Assembly: GCA_945910005.1 (NCBI GenBank) | Contig: OX246738.1 | Span: forward strand, 28,877,738 to 28,941,737 | Length of the DNA stretch: 64,000 bases | Direction: 5' to 3' | Source of the DNA: Isoperla grammatica | Taxonomy: Eukaryota; Arthropoda; Insecta; Plecoptera; Perlodidae | In this document: piece by piece, positions 10,091 to 22,578 of the stretch | Layout: each line of letters starts with the position of its first letter | How positions within the stretch are numbered: the stretch's first letter is position 1 | The notes under the pieces: generated by a model | What the model was told of the DNA's origin: nothing | Databases searched by the model: none | Seen by the model: the letters and a program-made list of their open reading frames with translations, nothing else | Position numbers and translations under genes: made by a program

Positions 10091-11520
10091 CAAATAAGAG
10101 TTGATCGCGATATCGTGTGGGAGTTGTTCTGTTCCCCCCTTCGATCGTTCCACGTTTAAACACACACTGTGTGTCGGTAGCTGACATGGGAAGGAAGTAG
10201 GCTAACGGAACGCTCAGCACATGATTTCCAGCAGGTTGCGGAATGGCCTCAGCACGGAAATGGCATATTCAGCTAGATTTGGAACGTACCCATAAAACAC
10301 CCCTTCTTTTCGTCTGCAGAAAAGAAACTGGAAACTCACCTACGTAGTTTGTTCATATTGGATTTATAATAAGTTGTACTTTTGACTGCAGAGGAAGTAG
10401 GTGATTGGTTAGCCACTATCTTTGGGTCTAGAGGATTAATTTATTGGGATGATATTCCATCATTTAAAATATTAAAGAAAACTCGCATAGTGTTGTTTGT
10501 TATATATATAACCAGTTTTATTTATTACTATGATGATAATTTTGGAAGTGGGAAAAGGTGTAAAACATCTTGATAACGAGCCTCTATAATATTTTGAAAA
10601 CATCACTCAATTAGTTTGGTCTTTTTAATAATTATAATAAACTAAACAACAAATATTGTGCTGCTCATATGTCGTACTACAATTATGTACATTCGAATTA
10701 ATTATTTATTACTTCACATAAAAACGTAAACTAAAATAACACTTTATTTACTTAGAGTTAATGTAGCCCTTTGCACGATTGACATTGAATTTAACATGGA
10801 AGAGATAACAAAAATTAATGTTTACATTTATTGTGAAATTTAAATCAAACACTAATAGGCATACACAAAATATGTACAGTTTTTCGGAGCTCACTGTAGG
10901 TCTCACAAATCTATTAGCTGCAAGCAATCCATGAACACCTTACTTTCATGGATTATCAATAACCTATACTATGTACATAATAAGAGTTTGATTGATGTAT
11001 GGTTGGTGTCGGTGTCACAGATAAGCAATGCATGTATTAAAGATTTCCACAACTCACATATCGTTTGAAGGTTATATAATATATAGCGCATGGAAAACGA
11101 ACAGAAATTAACATTTTACTGTTTCGCAATACTGTCAAGGCTTCATTATTATTATTATAGCCCAGAAACAAAGAGTTATTTCTTATAACGTTGACCAGCC
11201 TCATGGAAGAGAGGGTGCCAACCTCCACTGGGGATTGACGGACTGTGAGTAATCGTTCTACTTGTCTGGGAATTACTGTGGGTCACATTACATATTCTGG
11301 GTACAACAAACAACAAAGGTACAATTGGACAAATTGGCATAATATGCCTAATTATTGGATGTGTGAGAAATATTTATTCTGAAACAATATCAGTAACAAA
11401 TGCCATACTTGTTAAAATAAAACATTTGTAATTGATCTACAAAGGAAGGATTTTACATTTGAATGTGTTTTCATTGTTTTAGGTATTTATTTTTCCAGAC
11501 AAGAAACATGCCATAATTCA

Positions 11521-11670
11521 CATACACACACGCACACACACGCACACGCACACGCACACGCATACGCACGCACGTATTAAAAATACGTCGCCAGCTATTG
11601 AATAAGGTGATGTGTAACACACGCACAGCCCACATACCTACACATACACGCACACGCACGCACTTATCAA
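11521..11670. repeat. CA/CGCACA microsatellite (copy A)
   Basis: Two tracts of CACACG/CACGCA repeats are separated by two versions of a unit containing CGTCGCCAGC and ATTGAATAAGGTGAT. The same arrangement, with small length changes, is at 33543-33690 in copy B. The open frame running through it is a repeat artefact. Confidence 0.8.
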
Positions 11671-13116
11671 GGACCGTCGCCAGCCATTGAATAAGGTGAT
11701 TGTAACACACAGCTTGTATTTTTGTAACAACAGCAAAAATGTTTATTTCTGAAAACCTATGTTTAAACAGTGCATGGGTAGTTTATTGTATACACATTAT
11801 TTAGGTAGCACAGTTTCAAGAGCAGAATTTTCTGTATAATAGAAAGTTTTAAAAAAACTGAACATACCATAAATATAACCAATACAGCTTTTGGTACAAT
11901 CTTCTTTTGAATATGCTCTTGTAAAATTAAATGAGGAAGAAGTATTGGTTAAAAACATATGCTTTTCTTTCTTTCGAAGTTGTTTCCCATAGTTAAAATC
12001 TACTTCACGTTTCAGACTTACGATACATGATCATAGCGCAGTGTTGTATTTTCTACAAAGAAACACAAATTTATTAAATAAAAACAAGATAATTGTACTT
12101 TCTGATTCTGCTGATGAAATTGTTCACTCTAGATTAAAACCATTTCATCTGAAAGTGTTCACCCAAAATATATTATATGAAAATGTGATATTCGAAGAAA
12201 ATAACGGTTATATTTTGATTGCTTTCTTATATTCATAAATATTGCTCCACAGTATCGTAGATTGTTCTGATGCGCAGTGAAGTGAGCGTGCGTGTTGGTC
12301 GTGCAGATAAAGCAGAAACAGTTATCACTCAATAAGTAAAACAGTTTTCACTCCGGTTAACGGGTATTTTGTAACCGAGTTATTGTGAAAGTATGGTAGA
12401 CATATAAGTGAAACTACATTGTAAAGTTTTCAGAGCTTAGCTAAATCGCATTCCTAACAGTGACGAGAAAGAATTGGTTTGATTTTGGATCTGCAATTAT
12501 TTAAAAATATGTTTTGATTTATAGCCAGTAACCTCACACAGAACAGAAAGGAATTCATTTTGTGCCAGTTTTAAAAATTATTGTTTGTTATACATTCAAA
12601 ACTGTTAAGTCATACTTTATCCAAAACATGGTCATTGGTTCAAAGGTATCACACTGCAACAACATTATTTACACATAAGTAAATGTTTTTGTTTTTTGAC
12701 AGATTAATCTCTACTTACAAGTGACTTTATGTAAACGAAGTGTGCAGTCCATACATCTACTTATTGGTCAATTTTTTATCATTGCCTAGACAATTAGGCT
12801 TAGTAAGTTCAATATACAAGGTATAATTATCAACGTTTACGTTCATAGGGGAATGAAGATTTTTGTTTTAAAACATCTTTGTTTGTCCACTATGGAGGAG
12901 TGGATTCAATCGCCATCAAATTTTCTATTGCTACGTCTATCTTATTATAATAGACAATTCTAATCAGAAAAGGTGTTAACATCGATCACTGGTAAAAGTC
13001 AGCTCTCATATTACATAATGCGATTGTCTTAATAATCACCATCAGGCCTGACGATGTTAATGCACGATTTAGAAGTAATGGGTTGGTTGTTCGGGATTAC
13101 TCGCTTGTCATCGGGT

Positions 13117-13146
13117 TTGGGGGGGGGGGGGGGGGGGTGGGGGAGA
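13117..13146 (+). repeat. Poly-G tract
   Basis: About twenty consecutive G, then T and GGGGGAGAG. The copy B version (35137-35165) is interrupted by A and T, so the tract has changed since duplication. G-quadruplex formation is possible. Confidence 0.8.
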
Positions 13147-15293
13147 GCTTCTCGGGAGTAGAATTGTCAGATTTCGTTCATTCATTAGGGGCATTACTCA
13201 TTAGGAATTTTTGTGTTCCTTTATGGCAAGCACAACGTCGTTAATAGCTTTCTAGGTCAACAATAAAATAAAGTTACCACATACAACCAGACTGTTCTCA
13301 ATGGAGATAAGCGAATATTCTGTCGCTGTTGATTTAACTAAAATACAATTTAAATTTAACTGAAATTCTCGTCGTGGCTCGGTTCACTATTAATTCTTGG
13401 CTGTCATGATATGTTATGTATAGATTTGTCATTTAAAATCTTATTTGTTTGCACTGATGCCAGCCAATAATTATAATTACTAATGGCTACAGCAATGTTT
13501 GTGTATCTTTGCTTATTTACAAATCTTCAAATCAAAATGCAAACAAAGTAAATGTATAATTTCTCTACACTTGTGCATGTGAATTTATATTATCAAAATA
13601 ATATGTTACTTAAAAAAGATGTCAGGACCAATGATGAAGTTAATGTTAAAATGGTAAATAATTAGAAATGACGAGTATTGCATGGAAAATGTTTTGGAGA
13701 TCTTGGCATTATAGTGTTAATTGTTTGCTTATAATTATGATGAACGATCTTTTCTTCTTTGTTTTTATAGTGAGCAAAAAATGATTGATTGAAATCAAGA
13801 CTAGAAACAAATTACATACTAAATATGTTTCGTGTATGCAAACTTGCAACACATTTTTTACTCAAAATACACAAATAAATAGTGTTACCAATGAGATTGG
13901 AGTGTTCAGTAAATTGGACTGTATCTTGTCTTCGTTCAACCAGAGACACAATGAGAGCTAGCACTAATAACCTGCTAGTAAAATAATGCGAAACAACCAC
14001 ACAAGCACTGTTGTTCAGTAACAGGCCGGTCAATTTTATTTCAAGTGTTGATAAATATTACAAGCCAAACGATTTTTTTAAACAGTGAGGTACGATACAC
14101 ATACAAATCAAATCCAATACCAGGTGTTAGTATAGTGTAGGATAATGGTATTCAGTATATAATTTCCTTCTTTCGTATAGGCCAACCTATAAAATGTTCA
14201 AATACCAGTTGTTTAAATACAGGTTGCTAACAGTGTAGGCCAAATAATGCTAAAAACTAGTTGCTTTTATATTATAATAGAAACTTTTGGAAACATTATA
14301 GCTTCTATCCGTAGTCGTGTTATAAGTAGGCCAAATTATATTCAAACACCAGTTGCAATATAACTTTAGACTAAATGGTTTTAAACACAAGTTGTGTGAG
14401 TAAGGGCGAAAATTTTCCCTTATCTTTGCAACGAATTCTCTATTTTTAAACATTTGAGAACCCTTGAACACAGATTCTAGTAATTCATAATATAGGCATC
14501 ACAATAAAAAATAATACTTAAAACGTTACTGAAGTAGGCCTGATATCCTGACTAGATGAAATTTCACATATTTAATTTAATCATGAAAGTGATGATATTA
14601 GATTTACCAATTATAATCGTATAAAGCACAAAGAAACAAAGATTGGACTCGCAAACCCATTGTGAACCAATAATACATGGGCTTACATACGATCTTACTG
14701 TCTGAAATCACGATATTCATTCTCGGATGGTCCACCAACCTTTTGGAGAACATGTTTAATGAAATACTTTCGCTTATTTACAACGTTCAAGATAAACGAT
14801 CGAAGTTTACGAATCGAACAAAAAGTAGATTGTGACATCACAATGTTTCAAACCTAAATATAAAGAAAACGCAATAAGCATTAATGTATTTAGTTTACAC
14901 TCGCAGTAGACATTTTTCATCAATCATCGTGTCGTCCAGCTGTACGCTACAGCTTGTTCCATTTCCCTCTCAGATGCTGACAATGTCATCATTCGTATAT
15001 TTTACATATTATAATATCCGCTGCGATTTCATAAATAATAATTCTCTTAAAAAAACAAATGAAACCATTTTAATTATAATAACAAATTACTCCTTGAATC
15101 TTCCTCAAAATTGAAATATCTCGCTATTTTCACATTTGCGTAGAAATGCGGAGCAACGCAGAAAGTGAACACACACACCGCGAAGAAAGGGCGCATCATT
15201 TCGAAGTGAGCGAAATAATCGCATAGCACTATTATTCACTAATGTTGTGTATTTTTTCTTACTTCACATTTGTCTTGACTAGAATAATTATAC

Positions 15294-16380
15294 CACCACC
15301 ACAGTTCGAGCTCAAGTCCAGAGCCTCCTGGATGGGTAAATCAGCCCTGTTTTCATGGCTAAGTTACGCGGAAATCAAGTAGACCTTGTCTAAGGGCCGG
15401 GACGGTGCTGGCGCTGCCACAATAACTGCGTGTAGGCCGACCATGGCTTGTAGTGTTTCAACTCAACTTACATGATTAATTTGCATAGGCTTACCATGTT
15501 TAGAATTATTTCAAAGATTAGCTGAATACGTGTGAATAGATTCTTTAGTCTATATGGACACAATAATTTAATGAATTGCCAAATCGGACCCATAATCATA
15601 TGGTTTGTATGTGTCACAGTTCATAGTTGTTACCTTTTAAATCACTTTAAATTGCCAAATATCCCTCCATCTCACTGGTATAAATGGCTAAAACAGTCGG
15701 CCATCAGGCCTACTCATGTCAGCCCAGTTTAGAACTACCCAGCCCCTCGCATAACCTATTCACATTCCTTTCACACACATTTTTCACCAATATGGCATAC
15801 CTTCTACTGTTTTTTCTAATAACCAACACAATAAACTGAACGCTGCAGCTGGCACATGTCAGTCTTTATGTTCAAATCACTTTTATAACTTCACTTTGCG
15901 GGGTGAGAGGTTTAGTGTGTTTTTGCTTCTCCAAATTCCCCTCCTCGGTAATCTACCTTCCTTGGGCTGGTCGAACTGCCACAGTCATAGAAAAGAGTTG
16001 GCCTATATCCAATAATTTTAGTATCCCTGAAGGACGTCTGAGTAATGTCCCACATCAAGTAGGCCTAGCGTATTTGGTTGATTGTAAGATGTTATTTTTA
16101 TGTTGACCATACAGCATTTAAGTCGAATTACAATTGGTTCTTCATTCTATTTCAGACCGTTACCCAGCAAGTAGAGGAAGTATGATTGTGGGAAGATAGG
16201 AAGAGGGTGAAAAATTGGGTTGTGAAACCCAAGCTGACCCTGCCAGAAGCAGAAAACTATGATGGATGATGATGACCATTGTCTTGATGCTTTATTATTT
16301 GTATTTATTTATAACACATATTTTTATCGTTGTACTATTGTATTAATTATTGAAACATATTTTTATTTTTTTAAATTTGT
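15294..16380. other. Non-coding DNA between duplication and ATTT repeat
   Basis: No gene recognised. The segment 16150-16275, ending near GATGGATGATGATGACC, has a retroelement-tail look. The short frames here have no splice context. Confidence 0.35.
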
Positions 16381-16384
16381 GTTT

Positions 16385-16588
<204 letters not shown>

Positions 16589-18610
16589 TATTGTAATTTG
16601 TTGTTTCTATTTTTTTTTCATTTTTTTTTCATTTTATTTATTTGTATTTAATTAAATTTAGTTCTCAAGATCTGCCGCCTATTCGAGCGCGAGCGCTAGC
16701 GCTAGCATCGCTATTGCTCAGTTTCAATTTCATTTACAGTAGGCCTAGGCCTAGGCCTAAGAACAGCAACAGCATAACTTTGCGTCATAATTTGAGCCGA
16801 ATTTCCAGTCATATTTTGAAAAGCTGTGTCTAGTCGCCTACCCTAGACCCAGCATTCGACGCCTACGATCTTTAAAAATACGAGTTGTTATGTTTGTTCA
16901 CAAATAACAAGAGTAGTAAGGTTAGAAAAGTCGCTACGATTTTTAGTTCACATCACGTAAATTTTAATTACGCTGCACATGAAAATAATAATATTACGAC
17001 GCATATTCAGCATACTTAATTACTTATTGGTTCAAAAGAAACGGGAAGTGAATAACTATAGTCCTTCAGGCCTAGCTAGGACAGAAATTATCGTCGAAAT
17101 CTTGGACAGAACATAACAAAAATACTCCGTGTTGTAAAATATATCGATAGTCGAAAAGAAGTCGAATTGCGAACTCGTGGCTTGCGCGGGCAATTCAAAC
17201 TAACCGAAACCAGACCGAAGTTTGGAAGAAACTTGCTACTATACCGACATTTAACAAAACGATTAAAATCGATTAATAATCGATTATGGAGGTGAAAGTG
17301 AATTCGATTATCGAATATAATAATTTAATCGTTTGACATCTTGAGTATTTATAGTTATTTGTTTTTATTTAGTTACAGATATTTATTTTACATTTTGTTT
17401 TGTGTGGATGTGTTTATTTACTTAATTGTCATGCCTACTTGTTATTACTATTTTTTTTCAGTTTTTTTGTTATTTTTTTATATTTTTTTAACTTGTGTTA
17501 CCGTTTATGTGTGGAAGCACAGATAACGTGGATCTGTGGTGGAAGCCTGCATTCAAAATTATCATAGCCACATGTCTCTCCCCATATCAGTTGTTAATTA
17601 TGAATGTATATAATATTGCAATGTAATTGTTAACTGAATGTGTTTTACCAAATAGATTTTTTTTGTGTTGTGGGATTATTTCCTTAGTGTGGTAATACGT
17701 TTACACTATTGCACTGACAGTTGTTCCGTTTCTTAACAATTCAGTTTCTTAATACTTGTGTCCAAAATGGTATGTTATAATAATGTATTCTTTCCAAATG
17801 GGGTAAGATATTATTCATTTTATGTGAAATAAATGAAAATTGCAGTCTGTTCATTGGCTTGCATAATAATAACAAATTACTTTTTTAATTAAATTTAATA
17901 CACTTTTTAGTTTTTACCCTACTTTATACCAATAGATGGTTTTCCTTTTTATTATTTTGTCAGTATGTGTTGCACAAGTGTTTAATTGATGTACCTAGCA
18001 AAAAATTGAATGATTACTTCATAATGAAAAACTGTAGGTGGTGGAGAAAACGTTACTATAGAAGAATAGGAAATGTGTGGTTAGTGGTTACATAAAAACA
18101 TTCGTTTATGGGTGGGGGTAGGAGGTGGGGGTTGGCGTATTTTTTGGTGTATTAAATAGCATTTAGTTAGTGTAAATTTATTGTTCCCTCGACTAGCGAC
18201 TGGCAATTGGAGTAAATAATGATTATTGGGAAATTGTAACTGGAAATATTCACTTGTGTAACGATAATTTTCCGTCGACTATTGAGACTGAAAAATTGCC
18301 ATAAGCTCACCATCTGAAGACGTGTATAAAAATTAATTTCCCTGTTATTTGGATGCAAAATCTTACGCGGTATAAAATTACACCAAGGAAATTAAAGTAT
18401 TATTCGCATAGCTATTTTATGCTAATGCACGTTGGCCATAAAAAGTGTAATACACTATCCAAATACATTTCACGAAATCTCAGTATCCACAGGTCCATCC
18501 GTAATACAAATAATTTTAACTAGCAGCCCTTCACCTTTCTTACAGTGTTTTAAAACTTGTATGCACTTGGTAAGGACAGTAAACGATGCCCCGTTTACGA
18601 TTGCGAATAG

Positions 18611-18916
18611 GGAACCCGCAACTGATGTCACATCAGGACTACAACAATGGAACAAGTGAATTGAACTGATGGACAAACAATCAGCTGTCAAAATAATAAA
18701 ATTGCAACCATAGAAATAAAAGCAAGTGTAGCAATAGTAACTGCTCGCCATTTAAAACTTTAAATGATGGACAACGACTACGTAAAAGTTTTGTATGTGT
18801 ATTTGTTTGTTTTTGTTTTGTTTTCCAAAATCAGAAGAAATTATTTTTTGACAGCTTGTTGTTTGTCCATCGATTCAATTCTTTTGTTTCATTGTTGTCT
18901 TTTGGTGTTGCTAGTG
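18611..18916. mobile_element. Single-arm MITE of the foldback family
   Basis: It starts GGAACCCGCAACTGATGTCA and ends GTCTTTTGGTGTTGCTAG, the inverse orientation of the 7990-8288 copy. It lies outside the duplicated block, so the family was already dispersed locally. Confidence 0.6.
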
Positions 18917-19221
18917 CCCTATAGTAGGATTTCAATGCACCCACTGCTTGTGAAATGTGACATCGCGAAACACACAAGGTCTACTTGATCTTCGCCTAGC
19001 GGAGGCTCGTGCGTAATACATCGTCACGTCTAGTAGGCCGTGAGCACGTGCCAAAGAGTGGCGACACGGGTCCCTCTCGACCTCCGCGCCATATTTGAGT
19101 AAAAAAGTAGTCCGCGCACGACCACGTCGTGAGAAGGCGCGGACTGTTACTAATGATTCAATGAACCAATCAACGGCATCTTACTTCTCTGGGTACCGCG
19201 ACTATAACAACCAGTGGTATA

Positions 19222-20092
19222 GGCCGGACGCCGTAACAAAGAAGGTGTTGTCGTCATGGATGATGTAATAGCAAGTGATCTCACACCTTATAATACCAAC
19301 TTAAATGTAGACTACTACTCATTGCCTTACCAGAAGTAAACATGTATTGTTATTTCATATAGGTTGGTGGACATGGGCCCTGGATTAAATGCTATTTTTC
19401 CCCCTCTTGGTATGTGTTTGCGTTTTAATTATTCAGGAATAAACTTTAGTTTTTTATTATCTAATTTATTATATTTACTTATAAATTAACAACTACTTAA
19501 TTATGTTTGGGAAAATTTGAAGTAGTTCCGTCCCATCATGCTAGGCATGAAGGTATGAAGAAGGAACAGCTACGGACGACCTACCTTTGTCATTTGCTTT
19601 GTTTGTCTGTCTGCATATTGTCGTACCCTAAAGGCACAGGGTACGCATATGACCACTCTGAAAGATCCCGAGTAATGTTTTCAGTGTCAATGTTTCTTTA
19701 TATAGGTAATAAATTTTCATAAATAATATTACAGGGTAAATCAGCCGAACACGGGCGTCACATGTTATAGAAAAAACGTCGCCATGTTTCCCTCACGTGA
19801 ACTCAACTCCTGTCAAACACGAAACGGCAATAAAGACAACAGACCATCAAATGACAAAGAAATACATCAAGTATCCTAGCAACACACAGAAGTCAAAGCT
19901 TTCTTGATGGTAGTATTTTTAAGTCACGGCCTACCAAAGCTAGTATTTTCTAACACCGCCTTGCCTATCAGTGTATTTTCTCTCTGACAGGTATAGTGCG
20001 CAGATGAGCACTGCGTAAACGTCCACATATCACTTCGCCGGCCAGAGTAATTAGTTGTGACGACACAATCTTCTTTGTTACGGCGTCCGGCC
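19222..20092. mobile_element. 871-bp TIR element flanked by TATA
   Basis: Inverted ends GGCCGGACGCCGTAACAAAG and CTTTGTTACGGCGTCCGGCC (the match continues a few bases inward) are each flanked by TATA. The interior has no recognisable transposase frame. A TA or TATA target duplication is implied. Confidence 0.7.
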
Positions 20093-20661
20093 TATATCCC
20101 TCAGGGATGTCTTGGAAACGAATTAAATACAGGATTTACCTCAATATATTATGTAGATATAATATTTATGTATATAAATATAATGTTGAAAACTTAATTG
20201 TTACTAAACCGGTTTTACAACTGGATAAGCTTGATACAAAATAATGTATAAATAAACAAAAAACTAATTTAATTGTTATATATTGTTATTATACTAAGTG
20301 TTTCTAGACCCACAACAGAGAGGTCATCAGTGCCTATAAATAAATGTATATTATAACTTAATAAATGCGTGATCCCCTTTTTCATACACTCACCATGGCT
20401 TAGCAACTCTCTAAACAATAATAAATTGCATGTGAAAAATGTACAACGATACATTAGAACATTGAATTAGTGTAATAATATACTAACTTGTATTTGCTTG
20501 CTTGGGATATTTCACCAGACTTGGTCCGTTCAAAAAGGAGTACGGCGGATATAGAAGTAAAACGCATGTGACGATATTGTATTAAATCCATTTTGCATTG
20601 CACTTTTGTGTCAAAATGTGTATTTCAATGTATATAAAAAATATTCTCTGGTTTATTCCAG

Positions 20662-20736
20662 ACAATCGTTGCGAGCGACAACACCAGCATGTTCGACGGG
20701 AACCGACAAATGTTCATTTCCACAGGAAAATACAAG
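20662..20736 (+). CDS. Internal exon, extracellular juxtamembrane segment
   Basis: A 75-nt exon between ACAATCG and ATACAAG, with acceptor CTCTGGTTTATTCCAG and donor GTAGGTAAT. All three frames are open. The phase that joins the downstream membrane exon gives NRCERQHQHVRREPTNVH then FHRKIQ. Its base composition (near 50% GC) stands out from the surrounding AT-rich DNA. An inverted fragment of the repeat found at 51.9-54.0 kb lies just downstream in the intron (about 20785-20967). Confidence 0.5.
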
Positions 20737-22578
20737 GTAGGTAATTTCCCAGTAGACCTTTTTTCCATACCAATTTTTTTAAGAACAAACTATACACCTT
20801 CAATCCACATCGAGGCTTGTAGATGGTCCAAATTTCAAATTGATCAGACTTTCTGTTCGACCGCTATCGACGGACATAAAAACAAACAAAAAAACAAACG
20901 AACAAAAAAAACAAACAGAACGAAGTGCCATAAGAGTCTCGTGGAGACGCTCGCTTCGCTCGCTTAATCAAGGGTATCAGTCCTTTTTCCAATTAAAATG
21001 AGTTTACCTATCTTATGTTGTAGACTGTCTGAAATTGTGTTCTACTGTTACAGAGGAGCAGCAAACCTGTACAATAAGTTAAATTCAGACAAAAAACCTA
21101 GAGATAAAATCATTTAAAATACAACTTAATTAAAGAGAGTTATTGTCTGAGAGTCCGGTAAACGACACTATACATAGACACAAGAACATACACAAATAAA
21201 GAACATACACACTAACGCACATGGCACATAGACCCATTCAAGCACATAATACTCACAAACACATGCACACTTAACACATACACGCCTGACATAACTGGAT
21301 CTGTTCAGCATTGTTTATCATATCACAAACTTGAACTTCACTAAGCTTATCGAATATAATGAACTTGTAATAAAGGGTAAAATACGGCACACAAATTGGC
21401 ACCACTATTCAACAAGATAAACATGGTATACCCGGCACCTCCACCAACTGTCATGAAAGTGGACGAAAGTGGAAAGTGGACGTACACTTTCAAGATATTA
21501 GGAATGTGATTCCTACACGGGATTCGGTTTCGTATCAGCTAAACAGAGAATGGAAAGGCGTGATGAAAAATACCCTACAAAGTATCCACTTTTAGTTCAA
21601 ATCGATTTCAAATTGAATCATAAAACATGGCAATTGATATCTTGATGATATAATCATCAACAAGATTTAAAACATATCAATCATTAAGGCTATTGTAATA
21701 ATTTCATGTTAGTTTTGCAATTAACTATAACAACTTAAATATGATTTGTAATAATAACTGTAATATATTTGTGATTAGAAATAAACGAGACTTTGGTTGA
21801 AGTAGTGTGTGCTTTATAATATCGAATAAAATCCATACCGACATTTTTGTGTTTAAACTTTCAATGTGGATCGTTGGTTTAGTGGGTTTATTCCTGCATC
21901 CAATGCAGAAGGTTCAGGGTGTAAATCCCGGTTCGGCCATTTGTTTATATTGCTAACTTTGGAACTTAATTTTAATCTATCAATATGAATGATTCTAGTG
22001 TCGGTGACTTAGAGCCCTCATAATTATCAACAAAGCACACAATGTGGTATAAAATGACCCCGACTGAAAATCAGTTCTTGTAACTGAGTGGATAGACTAG
22101 ATATACAAATGTATGTATTTAAACATTTTTATTTTTATATCACCGAAAACAGCTTTACTTATTAATAATGTATCCACACTTAGCCAGAAACAAACAATCT
22201 GGTTTTATAGATTGTTTCAAGCAGATTCAATTAATTTACAGAATGGGTGAAAGTTATTGTGAAAACAAGATTCAATGCAAGTTATTTTATGTAATGTGCG
22301 ATGATAATAATTTGAACGTCTGTTTTACTACTTATAATTAATATTCATGAAATTTGGCTCGAGATTTGCAAAACTCCCATGTGTTCGTCCACGCTAATTT
22401 GAAAATAATTTCGTCTGTCTCAATCAATTAATCTTTTTAAATCTGCACTGTGAACGCAAACAGGATTAATAACGTTATGTTTGTTTCTTTCCACAGCGTT
22501 ACCAGGCACCGCCATTCTCAGCATAATTCTGAGCTCGGTGGTTGTCATCCTCACCGTCGCTGCAGTGTTCATCTACCG
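20662..22578 (+). CDS. Partial type I membrane protein (two internal exons)
   Basis: Two short GC-richer exons, 20662-20736 and 22497-22578, have good splice signals (TTTATTCCAG/GTAGGT and TTTCTTTCCACAG/GTAAGC). In the phase required by the second exon, the first reads NRCERQHQHV then a basic segment ending HFHRKIQ. This joins through a split Ala codon to LPGTAILSIILSS, VVVILTVAAVF and IYR, a single hydrophobic helix followed by a basic stop-transfer residue. The layout of a Cys-containing extracellular end, a basic juxtamembrane segment and a transmembrane helix suggests a membrane-anchored ligand or receptor. An Arg-Cys-Glu at the end of an EGF module would fit EGF-family ligands, but this is inference. 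Start and stop were not found. Confidence 0.5.
20737..22496 (+). other. Intron of the membrane-protein gene
   Basis: The interval between the two compatible exons. It contains an inverted partial repeat unit (20785-20967) sharing CGCTCGCTTCGCTCGCTTAA with the 51.9-54 kb array, CA-rich low-complexity DNA (21170-21290) and a tRNA-like SINE head near 21865-21955. Confidence 0.45.
21865..21955 (+). mobile_element. tRNA-derived SINE head
   Basis: TTGGTTTAGTGGGTTTATTC resembles an A box. GCATCCAATGCAGAAGG and a degenerate B box before CCCGGTTCGGCC match the minus-strand copy at 62990-63110 (CTAATGCAGAAGGTCCAGGG). Not a functional tRNA gene. Confidence 0.45.
22497..22578 (+). CDS. Internal exon encoding a transmembrane helix
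   Basis: An 82-nt exon: two bases, 26 codons, two bases. It encodes LPGTAILSIILSSVVV then ILTVAAVFIY and the first two bases of an Arg codon. Twenty-plus uncharged, strongly hydrophobic residues closed by Tyr-Arg is a typical single-pass helix with its cytoplasmic boundary. The strong polypyrimidine tract and the GTAAGC donor make this one of the better exon calls outside the two complete loci. The other two frames contain no recognisable product. Confidence 0.6.

Larger units (their letters stand above)
6745..15293. repeat. Segmental duplication, copy A (8.5 kb)
   Basis: The segment from AACACTATTTAAGATCC to TGACTAGAATAATTATAC is repeated in the same orientation at 26119-37306 with only scattered substitutions and small indels. 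There are no terminal inverted or long terminal repeats at its ends and no transposase, so it looks like a genomic duplication rather than a mobile element. It holds foldback MITEs, a tRNA-like SINE head, a CA microsatellite and a poly-G tract. No convincing gene was found in it: small open frames shared with copy B show no recognisable domain or splice context. Confidence 0.92.
16589..20661. other. Intergenic or intronic DNA with MITEs
   Basis: It contains an AGGCCTAGGCCTAGGCC run (16741-16760), a single-arm MITE (18611-18916) and a TIR element (19222-20092). No coding exon was recognised. It may include upstream introns of the plus-strand membrane-protein gene. Confidence 0.4.

Noticed and set aside
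9908..10165. Minus-strand 85-aa frame
   Set aside because: It overlaps the tRNA-derived SINE head, whose B box explains the conserved GGTTCGAATCC.
11471..11710. 79-aa Val/Arg-rich minus-strand frame present in both duplicates
   Set aside because: It runs through the CA microsatellite, and the shared frame follows from recent duplication.
6745..15293. The duplicated block as one large transposon
   Set aside because: No inverted or direct terminal repeats, no target duplication and no transposase, integrase or helicase coding. The ends behave as duplication breakpoints.
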